A DNA stretch of 6,902 bases, from positions 1-6,902 of the forward strand of contig JAGYNP010000038.1 in assembly GCA_018399935.1 (NCBI GenBank), in the 5' to 3' direction. The stretch comes from Candidatus Moraniibacteriota bacterium. Its GTDB lineage: Bacteria > Patescibacteriota > Minisyncoccia > Moranbacterales > DUUL01. Made by a program: the position numbers and the translations under genes. The notes beneath the pieces are model-generated. The model was not told the DNA's origin, did no database searches, and saw only the letters and a list, made by a program, of their open reading frames with translations. Below, one piece after another: positions 1-5,177 of this stretch (its first letter is position 1; each line of letters begins with the position of its first letter).

Positions 1-44
1 ATTATTATCAAAAATTAAATAATTAAAAAATTAAAAATTGATTC

Positions 45-72
45 GAAATTCAAAATTCAAAATTTGAAATTA
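45..72. repeat. Four tandem AT-rich heptamers
   Basis: Four consecutive 7-base units read GAAATTC, AAAATTC, AAAATTT and GAAATTA. They differ from each other at one to three positions. The block also contains a 13-base inverted repeat, TTCAAA-A-TTTGAA, at 56-68. It lies in the non-coding leader ahead of the permease gene. Repeats of this kind are common in AT-rich intergenic DNA and I infer no function. Confidence 0.5.
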
Positions 73-89
73 AAAAATACCGAATAGTG

Positions 90-121
90 AAACGAGCCGT
101 TTAAATATTATTTATTTTTTT
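90..121 (+). terminator. Possible weak terminator of an upstream gene
   Basis: AAACG at 90-94 and CGTTT at 98-102 form a perfect 5-bp stem with a 3-base loop. A T-rich stretch follows, ending in seven T's at 115-121. The stem is short and the T run begins about 12 bases after it, so this is a poor intrinsic terminator. It could end a gene lying left of the window, or be a chance dyad. Confidence 0.2.
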
Positions 122-135
122 AACCATTTACGCAG

Positions 136-1398
136 ATGAATTTTTTCAAAAGCCACAAAATAGCTCTTAAATTAGCTTTAACTAATTTAACCAATAATAA
201 AAGAAGGACCGCACTTTCACTTTTAGGGGTGATTATTGGGGTAATGCTAGTTATTATTGTTTTGTCTTTGGGGACTGGAATGAAGGAATATGTAATAAAT
301 GAAGTGGAATCTTTCGGCAGTGACATAATTAATGTTGAAATAAAAGTTCCAGGCACAGCCAAAACCTCAGCTTCCAATGCTGGTGGTCTGGCAACTGGAA
401 CTGAAATAAAAACTTTGACTTTGGAAGACGCTAAGGATTTAGCTAAATTAGAAAATCTAGGAGCTTGGTATGCTGGAATAATAACGCAAAAATTAACTTC
501 TTATCAAGATAAAAACAAAACAGTAATGATAATGGGAATCGGGACTGGATTTTTTGAAATTGATAAAAATACTAAACTAGATAAAGGCAAGAAGTTTACG
601 CAAAAAGACAGTGAAAGTGCTAAGAGCGTGGTTATTATTGGTAGTGAATTAGCTAAAAATTTATTTGGTAATAAGAATCCTATTAATAAAAAAATAAAAG
701 TTGGCAATGAAAAATTTTCAATTAAAGCTGTTTTAGAAAAAAGAGGTTCAAATGGATTTTTTGATTTTGATAACATTATTTATATTCCAACTGAAACAGT
801 TCAAAAAAAACTTTTAAATATTAATTATGTTCAATGGATTGTTTTCAAGAGTAAAAATACTAATAAAGATGTTTTGACAATAAAAGCTATGGAGAAAATT
901 TTAGCAAAAAAGCACAATATTAAAAAAGAAGAAGATAAAGATTTTGCTATTACCTCTATGGCCGAAGCAGCCGAAATAGTCGGGCAGGTTTTTAGTATTT
1001 TGAATATTTTACTAATTAGTTTAACCTCGGTTTCTTTAATTGTTGGAGGAGTGGGAATTATGAATGTTATGTATGTGGCTGTGACTGAAAGAACTTTTGA
1101 AATAGGCTTGAGAAAAGCTGTTGGAGCTAAAAGAAAAGATGTGTTATTGCAATTTATTTACGAGGCCATTATTTTAACTTTGTTAGGTGGTTTAATTGGA
1201 ATTTTATTTGGTTTTCTGATAGCTAAAATTTTTGAATTAATAGCAATTCAAATGAATTTTTTTCTAACTTTTCCTGTTACTAGTTTCTCAATTTTGTTAG
1301 CAATTGGATTTTCAATGTTAACTGGTGTAGTTTTTGGTTATAAGCCAGCTAAAAAAGCTTCTAAAATGACACCTATTGAGGCTTTGAGAAAAAATTAG
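136..1398 (+). CDS. ABC transporter permease, MacB/FtsX family
   Basis: This is the membrane-spanning subunit of an ABC transporter of the MacB/LolC/FtsX type, which usually moves peptides, lipids or antibiotics, or transmits force across the membrane. The 420 residues show the family layout. A basic N-terminus and one membrane helix at about 24-47 are followed by an extracytoplasmic MacB-like domain (about 50-280) and three C-terminal helices (about 285-312, 338-365 and 381-402). The cytoplasmic stretch at 317-336 (TERTFEIGLRKAVGAKRKDV) is the family's conserved link to the ATPase. The protein ends with the usual PAKKASKMTPIEALR-type tail. The start is set by an in-frame TAA at 121-123 with no other start codon between; no Shine-Dalgarno sequence precedes it. 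The ATP-binding partner is not in the window; in this family it is often the gene just upstream. The substrate cannot be inferred. Confidence 0.93.
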   Translation: MNFFKSHKIALKLALTNLTNNKRRTALSLLGVIIGVMLVIIVLSLGTGMKEYVINEVESFGSDIINVEIKVPGTAKTSASNAGGLATGTEIKTLTLEDAKDLAKLENLGAWYAGIITQKLTSYQDKNKTVMIMGIGTGFFEIDKNTKLDKGKKFTQKDSESAKSVVIIGSELAKNLFGNKNPINKKIKVGNEKFSIKAVLEKRGSNGFFDFDNIIYIPTETVQKKLLNINYVQWIVFKSKNTNKDVLTIKAMEKILAKKHNIKKEEDKDFAITSMAEAAEIVGQVFSILNILLISLTSVSLIVGGVGIMNVMYVAVTERTFEIGLRKAVGAKRKDVLLQFIYEAIILTLLGGLIGILFGFLIAKIFELIAIQMNFFLTFPVTSFSILLAIGFSMLTGVVFGYKPAKKASKMTPIEALRKN

Positions 1399-1414
1399 AC
1401 TTGATTGTTGATAT

Positions 1415-1442
1415 TAAAGTTGTTAAAATTAAGATAACTTTA
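1415..1442 (+). other. Stem-loop directly upstream of a promoter
   Basis: Bases 1415-1424 (TAAAGTTGTT) can pair with 1433-1442 (GATAACTTTA), giving ten pairs of which two are G-U, around an 8-base loop. It lies 16 bases after the permease stop codon and ends one base before the -35 box of the next gene. No T tract follows, so it does not look like a standard intrinsic terminator. It could protect the 3' end of the permease message, or act as a DNA dyad bound by a regulator. Confidence 0.35.
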
Positions 1443-1471
1443 TTGATAAAATAAGTTGGTTTTTATATAAT
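1443..1471 (+). promoter_or_regulatory. Near-consensus sigma-70 promoter for the isomerase gene
   Basis: TTGATA at 1443-1448 is separated by exactly 17 bases from a perfect TATAAT at 1466-1471. Transcription would be expected to start at about 1478-1479, two or three bases before the ATG at 1481. The message would therefore be essentially leaderless, which agrees with the lack of a Shine-Dalgarno sequence. Confidence 0.7.
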
Positions 1472-1480
1472 TTAAATAAA

Positions 1481-2512
1481 ATGAAAAAAGAAAATAAAAA
1501 AAGACTTAAAAAGATTTTACTGTTTTTTGGTTTGCTAAGTTTTTTTATAATTACATTTTTAATATTTTTTTATTTTTGTAATCCATTAAATAAATTTAAT
1601 AAAAAGTTTTTTAGATTCATTCCTTATCCAGTAGCTTTAGTTGATGGAAAAATAATAACTACTAGAAATTTGATAAGTAATACCGAGTCTTTGAAAAATT
1701 TTTATGAAAATCAAGATTTTTCAGAATTAGGTCTTAGAATTGACTTTAAAACAGAGGAAGGAAAGTTAAGATTAAAAGTTAAAGAGAAAGAAGTCTTTAA
1801 CAAATTAATAGAAGATCAAATTATTCAAAAAATAGCTGAATCAAAAGGGATAAAAGTAACTGAAAAAGAAGCTGGTGATGAATTAGTAACAAAAGCTCAA
1901 GAAGCTGGTAGTATTGAAAATTTGGCTTTAAATTTAAAAAAACTTTATAATTGGAAATTGAGTGATTTTAGGGATAGAGTAATTTTACCAAGAATCTATT
2001 TGGGGGAATTAATAGATTATTATGAGGAAGAAAATCTCCATAAAAACAGGACTAATCTTGAAATAGAAAAAGCTTATCAAAAATTAAAAGAGAATATTAA
2101 TTTTGATGAAGTGGCTAAAAAATATTCGGAAGGAGAAAATGCCGAAAACGGAGGGGCTATAGGTTGGTTTGAGAAAGAACATCTTTCTAAAAAAATAGCT
2201 GAAAAAGCTTATTCTATGAAGTCTGGAGAGTTTTCTGAAATAATTAAGACTTCTTTAGGAAATCATATAATATTTTTGGAAGAAACTAAAGAAAATGAAG
2301 GAATTAAAGAAGTTAAGTTAAAACAAATCTTTACAAAAGAGGGAAGTTTTTTGGATTGGTTAAATAAAGAAAAATCAAAATTTTCAATTAAAATATTCTT
2401 AAAGGATTATTATTGGGACAAAGAAAGTAATAAAGTTAAATTTTCTAATCAAGAAATGGAAGAAAAAGAAATTATTTTGCGTAATAATTCTGAAGGAGAT
2501 CCGAGTCTTTAA
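1481..2512 (+). CDS. Membrane-anchored peptidyl-prolyl isomerase, SurA/PrsA-like
   Basis: This is probably a folding chaperone with a parvulin (PpiC, rotamase) domain, acting on proteins outside the cytoplasmic membrane. The 343-residue protein has a very basic N-terminus, one hydrophobic helix at about 12-32 serving as anchor, and a helical SurA-type N-domain (about 50-185). A parvulin-like region spans about 193-268 and contains the motifs FDEVAKKYSEG (208-218), GGAIGWF (224-230), SGEFSEIIKT (248-257) and LGNHIIF (259-265). The usual first strand with its active-site His (RHIL-like) is missing before this region. A similar strand, VKLKQIF (278-284), follows it instead, with Gln where the His would be. 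Catalysis is therefore uncertain and the protein may act mainly as a chaperone. C33 follows the helix but FYFC is not a lipobox. It has its own promoter, separate from the permease. Family assignment is confident; enzymatic activity is not. Confidence 0.85.
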   Translation: MKKENKKRLKKILLFFGLLSFFIITFLIFFYFCNPLNKFNKKFFRFIPYPVALVDGKIITTRNLISNTESLKNFYENQDFSELGLRIDFKTEEGKLRLKVKEKEVFNKLIEDQIIQKIAESKGIKVTEKEAGDELVTKAQEAGSIENLALNLKKLYNWKLSDFRDRVILPRIYLGELIDYYEEENLHKNRTNLEIEKAYQKLKENINFDEVAKKYSEGENAENGGAIGWFEKEHLSKKIAEKAYSMKSGEFSEIIKTSLGNHIIFLEETKENEGIKEVKLKQIFTKEGSFLDWLNKEKSKFSIKIFLKDYYWDKESNKVKFSNQEMEEKEIILRNNSEGDPSL

Positions 2513-2600
2513 TATTATTTTTGAGAATTATTTCTTTTCTGAAAATCATATTTTTTTAAAAAAAATAAATCTTTAATAAAATAAGTAATAAGAAAGTTGT

Positions 2601-2629
2601 TTGAAAGTAATTATTTAATAAGTTAAAGT
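2601..2629 (+). promoter_or_regulatory. Probable promoter for the ferredoxin-HtrA-SufC run
   Basis: TTGAAA at 2601-2606 and TAAAGT at 2624-2629 (four of six matches to TATAAT) are separated by 17 bases. Transcription would start near 2636, next to the ATG at 2637, again predicting a leaderless message. The -10 box is weak and AT-rich DNA gives false matches, so confidence is moderate. Confidence 0.4.
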
Positions 2630-2636
2630 AAATTAA

Positions 2637-2825
2637 ATGGGATTTAAAATAGAAGAAAAAAAATGTATTGGTTGTGGTTTGTGTCAAACAATTTGTCCTG
2701 AATGTTTTGTTGTAAAAAATGGTTTAGCTAAAGTTATTAATTTTGAATTGAAAAATTGTTGTAATTTCAAAGAGGTTGTTGAGAATTGTCCTTGTAAAGC
2801 AATAAAGTTTGAAAATAAAAATTAA
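2637..2825 (+). CDS. Small [4Fe-4S] ferredoxin, Cys-rich
   Basis: This is a soluble one-electron carrier of 62 residues, the usual size of single-cluster bacterial ferredoxins. The cluster-binding motif is C10-x2-C13-x2-C16, and C51, followed by Pro, is the expected fourth ligand. C20 and C42 fit the positions of the extra cysteine pair that forms a disulfide in single-cluster ferredoxins such as that of Thermotoga. A complete second cluster motif is absent. Unusually there are nine cysteines in all (10, 13, 16, 20, 23, 41, 42, 51, 53); C23, C41 and C53 go beyond the usual set. The start is the only ATG after the predicted promoter. The HtrA gene begins 9 bases after the stop, so the two are probably co-transcribed. 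The redox partner is unknown; the SufC-like ATPase two genes on hints at iron-sulfur assembly, but this is inference. Confidence 0.9.
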   Translation: MGFKIEEKKCIGCGLCQTICPECFVVKNGLAKVINFELKNCCNFKEVVENCPCKAIKFENKN

Positions 2826-2834
2826 TCTATTATT

Positions 2835-4103
2835 ATGAATATGAAAAAAATAGAAATTGAGTCTCAAAATAAAAAACCTATTAAGAAAAAAAATAAAAAT
2901 GTCTTAATTTATTTTGGGATAATTATTTTTATAATTATTTTGGTGGGTGGATTCTCTGGTATTTATTTTACTAAAAAATTATTGAGAGAAGAATTTGGTG
3001 GTTTGAATAAACTTCGAGAGGAGCTAATAAATAGTAATCAAACTAATCTTAATTTTGATAATTATTCAATTCAAAAAGAGGATAGAATGGTGATTGATAT
3101 GGTGAAAAAAAACTCTCCAGCTGTTGTCAGCATTGTTATAACTAAAGATATACCTAAGTTAGATAGTTTTTTTAAGGATCCTTTTTTTCGACAATTTTAT
3201 TTGGGAGAGCCTAATACTGAATCAGAAACAGAAACTCAACAAATTGGTTCGGGAACAGGTTTTATAGTTGATTCTGAAGGTTATATTATAACTAATAAAC
3301 ATGTTGTAGAGGACGAAGAGGCTGATTATAGTGTTTTGTTAAATGATGGTGAAGATTATAAAGCTAAGGTTTTAGCAAAAGATGATTTTTTGGATTTAGC
3401 AATATTAAAAATAGAACAAAAAGATTTAATAACTGTTAAGTTAGGTGATTCAGATAAACTAAATATTGGACAAACAGTAATTGCTATTGGAAATTCTTTA
3501 GGAGAATTTAATAATACTGTTTCAAAGGGAATTATTTCTGGTTTAAAAAGACAAGTAGAAGCTGGTAATTCATTGGGTCAGACTGAAATATTAGATGAAG
3601 TTATTCAAACTGATGCTGCTATTAATCCAGGAAATTCTGGAGGACCTTTATTCAATTTAAATGGAGAAGTTATTGGAATTAATGTTGCTATGGCTCAAAG
3701 TGCTGAAAATATTGGTTTTACTATTCCAGTTAATCAAGTAAAAGATATTTACCAAAGTGTAAAAGAAACTGGCAAGATTGTTAGACCTTATTTAGGGATT
3801 AGATATATTATAATAAATGAGAATATTCAAAAAATGAATAATTTGTTAGTTGATCACGGAGCTTTAATTTTAAAAGGCAACAGTCAATCAGATTTAGCTG
3901 TTATTCCGGGTAGTCCAGCTGACAAGGCTGATTTAACAGAATATGATATTATTCTAGAAATAGATGGTCAAGAGGTTAATGAAAGAAATACGCTAGCTAA
4001 GATTATTAGGAAAAAGAAAGTTGGAGAAGAAGTTAGACTAAAAGTTTTAAGTGAAGGTAGTGAGAAAGAAGTTAAGGTTATTTTAGAGGAAGCTGATTTT
4101 TAA
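2835..4103 (+). CDS. Membrane-anchored HtrA/DegP-family serine protease
   Basis: This protease of the trypsin fold (S1C/HtrA family) degrades or handles misfolded proteins on the outer side of the cytoplasmic membrane. The 422 residues comprise a basic N-terminus, one membrane helix at about 23-45, a linker, a protease domain (about 83-312) and one PDZ domain (about 318-420). The catalytic triad is visible: H156 in TNKHVV, D187 in DLAILKI and S268 in GNSGGPL. The PDZ peptide-binding loop is YLGI (319-322). One PDZ domain and an uncleaved N-terminal anchor match DegS and Gram-positive HtrA rather than two-PDZ DegP. Start codons at 2835 and 2841 are both possible and differ by two residues; neither has a ribosome-binding site. 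The gene lies in a tight run between ferredoxin and the SufC-like gene with 9-base gaps on both sides, so expression is probably shared with them. Confidence 0.95.
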   Translation: MNMKKIEIESQNKKPIKKKNKNVLIYFGIIIFIIILVGGFSGIYFTKKLLREEFGGLNKLREELINSNQTNLNFDNYSIQKEDRMVIDMVKKNSPAVVSIVITKDIPKLDSFFKDPFFRQFYLGEPNTESETETQQIGSGTGFIVDSEGYIITNKHVVEDEEADYSVLLNDGEDYKAKVLAKDDFLDLAILKIEQKDLITVKLGDSDKLNIGQTVIAIGNSLGEFNNTVSKGIISGLKRQVEAGNSLGQTEILDEVIQTDAAINPGNSGGPLFNLNGEVIGINVAMAQSAENIGFTIPVNQVKDIYQSVKETGKIVRPYLGIRYIIINENIQKMNNLLVDHGALILKGNSQSDLAVIPGSPADKADLTEYDIILEIDGQEVNERNTLAKIIRKKKVGEEVRLKVLSEGSEKEVKVILEEADF

Positions 4104-4112
4104 GAAAAGTTA

Positions 4113-4859
4113 ATGCTCGAAGTAAAAAAAATAAATTTAAAAAGTCAATTTAATAAAGAAAAAATTTTATTTGATGTTAATTTAAATATTAATAAAAATG
4201 AAATTCATTGTTTATTAGGAAAAAACGGTAGTGGAAAATCTTCCTTAGCTTATTCTTTGATGGGAATAAACTTGGATTTGATTAAATCTGGGAAAATTAT
4301 TTTTTGTGGAAAAGATATTACTAAAAAAAATATTTCTGAAAGAGCTAAACTAGGAATTACTTTGGCTTTTCAAGAACCAGCTCGTTTTGAAGGTCTTTTA
4401 GTTAGGGATTTTTTGAAATTAAGTGCCAAAAATAAAACTAGTAAAAAAATAAATAAAGTCTTAAATTTATTGGGCTTAGAAAAAGAAATTCTGAAAAGAA
4501 AACTTGATGATAAATTAAGTGGTGGTGAAAGAAAAAGAATTGAATTAGCTTCAGTGGCTTTAATGGAACCTAAACTAATGATCTTGGATGAACCGGATGC
4601 CTCTTTGGATATTATTGTTTATAATGAACTTTATGATTTATTATTAAAATTAAAAAAAGAAATTGGTTGTTCGATTTTATTAATAACTCATCGAGAAGAA
4701 GCTGGTTTAATTGCTGATAAAGCCACTCTTATGGAAAAAGGTAAAATTATTATTGATGGCAAGTTTAGGTTGGTTATGCTTGAATATTGCAAGAGATCTA
4801 AAAACAGGGAGAAGTGTTTGGCTGGAAGAAGAATTAGTAATAATGCAAATATTAAATAA
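4113..4859 (+). CDS. sufC: SufC/SmsC-like Fe-S assembly ATPase
   Basis: This ABC-type ATPase resembles SufC, the cytosolic ATPase that drives the SufB/D-type scaffold in iron-sulfur cluster assembly. Its 248 residues carry Walker A GKNGSGKS (36-43), Q-loop Q87 within FQEPARFEG, signature LSGGE (135-139), Walker B LMILDE (155-160), D-loop SLD (164-166) and switch H193 in ITHREE. SufC normally has DESDSGLD where this has DEPDASLD, and the QEPARFEG segment is, from memory, typical of the SufC-like proteins of archaea and anaerobes, some now called SmsC. The C-terminus carries C226 and C235 in a basic tail (EYCKRSKNREKC). No membrane helices are present. The gene begins 9 bases after HtrA. The usual next gene, a SufB/D-type scaffold, is missing; a 318-base non-coding gap follows. 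An ordinary transporter ATPase is a less likely alternative. Confidence 0.8.
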   Translation: MLEVKKINLKSQFNKEKILFDVNLNINKNEIHCLLGKNGSGKSSLAYSLMGINLDLIKSGKIIFCGKDITKKNISERAKLGITLAFQEPARFEGLLVRDFLKLSAKNKTSKKINKVLNLLGLEKEILKRKLDDKLSGGERKRIELASVALMEPKLMILDEPDASLDIIVYNELYDLLLKLKKEIGCSILLITHREEAGLIADKATLMEKGKIIIDGKFRLVMLEYCKRSKNREKCLAGRRISNNANIK

Positions 4860-4892
4860 TTACCACTCACTCAAGTCTTGAAAATTTTAATT

Positions 4893-4987
4893 ATGACTTT
4901 GAAAAGAGCGATGGACTATTTTTAATTACTCTTTTTATCGCAATTTTATATTTTGGGCTAAATTTTCCAAAAATTTTCTTAAATTAA
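4893..4987 (+). pseudogene. Possible frameshifted small membrane-protein ORF
   Basis: An ATG at 4893 opens a ten-codon frame (MTLKRAMDYF) that stops at 4923-4925 directly after a run of five T's (4919-4923). If one extra T were read there, the frame would continue to the TAA at 4985-4987. The joined product would have 31 residues: a basic start followed by one hydrophobic helix beginning LITLFIAILYFG. This could be a decayed gene, a sequencing error in a homopolymer, slippage, or chance, since AT-rich DNA readily encodes Phe, Ile and Leu. Confidence 0.18.
4902..4940 (+). other. Possible H-type pseudoknot or weak terminator
   Basis: AAAAGAG at 4902-4908 can pair with CTCTTTT at 4929-4935, a 7-bp stem with a 20-base loop. 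Bases 4909-4912 (CGAT) inside that loop can also pair with 4937-4940 (ATCG) outside it, which is the arrangement of an H-type pseudoknot. The T-rich 3' arm might alternatively act as a poor terminator for the SufC-like gene, whose stop codon is about 40 bases upstream. Confidence 0.2.
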
Positions 4988-5008
4988 TTTTGGTTAATTT
5001 TATAAAAA

Positions 5009-5074
5009 ATGTTTAAAAAATTTATCTACCGTATCTTGTCTGGAATTTTCTTCGATTTAATTAGTATTAGTTAA
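5009..5074 (+). CDS. Very short hydrophobic ORF, doubtful
   Basis: The frame encodes 21 residues, beginning MFKKFIYRILSGIFF, a basic start followed by hydrophobic residues. It resembles the first residues of small membrane proteins, but it is too short to assign and has no ribosome-binding site. It may be a remnant, a microprotein or chance. Confidence 0.12.
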   Translation: MFKKFIYRILSGIFFDLISIS

Positions 5075-5082
5075 TTGGGGAT

Positions 5083-5090
5083 GGTATAAA
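5083..5090 (+). promoter_or_regulatory. Possible extended -10 box
   Basis: TG at 5083-5084 directly abuts TATAAA at 5085-5090, in an ATGGTATAAA context; this is near, not exact, extended -10 spacing. There is only a poor -35 match (TTAGTA at 5061-5066, 18-base spacer). It would give the FtsA-like gene an untranslated leader of about 80 bases. It competes with the element at 5158-5166. Confidence 0.2.
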
Positions 5091-5157
5091 TAAAAAGTTG
5101 TGTTAAAATAAGTATAAGATTTTTAAAAAAATATTAAAAATAAAAAACAATTAAACT

Positions 5158-5166
5158 TGCTAAAAT
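5158..5166 (+). promoter_or_regulatory. Possible extended -10 promoter for the FtsA-like gene
   Basis: TGCTAAAAT at 5158-5166 fits the extended -10 form TGnTAnAAT with one mismatch. No good -35 box is seen, which extended -10 promoters can tolerate. Transcription would start near 5173, about five bases before the ATG at 5178, in line with the near-leaderless layout of the two other promoters. Confidence 0.35.
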
Positions 5167-5177
5167 TTTTTAAATAA

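Larger units (their letters stand above)
4860..5177. other. 318-base gap without a clear gene
   Basis: I see no convincing intact gene here on either strand. It contains several AT-rich dyads: TCAAG-T-CTTGA at 4871-4881, AAATTTT/AAAATTT at 4960-4966 and 4970-4976, and AAATTAA/TTAATTT at 4981-4987 and 4994-5000. It also holds a possible pseudoknot at 4902-4940, two short hydrophobic reading frames, and promoter-like elements near the right end. It occupies the place where a SufB/D-type gene would be expected, but I found no recognisable trace of one. Confidence 0.6.

Noticed and set aside
45..72. CRISPR array
   Set aside because: The units are 7 bases long, contiguous and without spacers.
120..377. 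85-codon open frame on the - strand
   Set aside because: It overlaps the start of the permease gene in antisense and has no recognisable domain; it is a shadow of AT-rich coding sequence.
504..776. 90-codon open frame on the - strand
   Set aside because: It lies wholly inside the permease gene in antisense; its hydrophobic look comes from reverse-reading Lys/Asn-rich codons.
1577..1579. Cys33 of the isomerase as a lipoprotein attachment site, as in PrsA
   Set aside because: The preceding residues FYF do not fit a lipobox, which needs small residues directly before the Cys.
2550..2566. T7A8 palindrome as an intrinsic terminator of the isomerase gene
   Set aside because: T7 directly followed by A8 leaves no loop, has no G-C pairs and is not followed by a T tract; it is more likely just AT-rich spacer.
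2637..2825. Two-cluster ferredoxin
   Set aside because: The second half has C41, C42, C51 and C53 but no CxxCxxC motif, so only one cluster is supported.
4688..4870. 60-codon open frame on the - strand
   Set aside because: It is antisense to the end of the SufC-like gene, with no motif or start signal.
4860..5177. tRNA or other structured RNA gene in the gap
   Set aside because: No cloverleaf, TψC-like GTTCRA arm or G+C-rich stem region is visible; the stretch is uniformly AT-rich.
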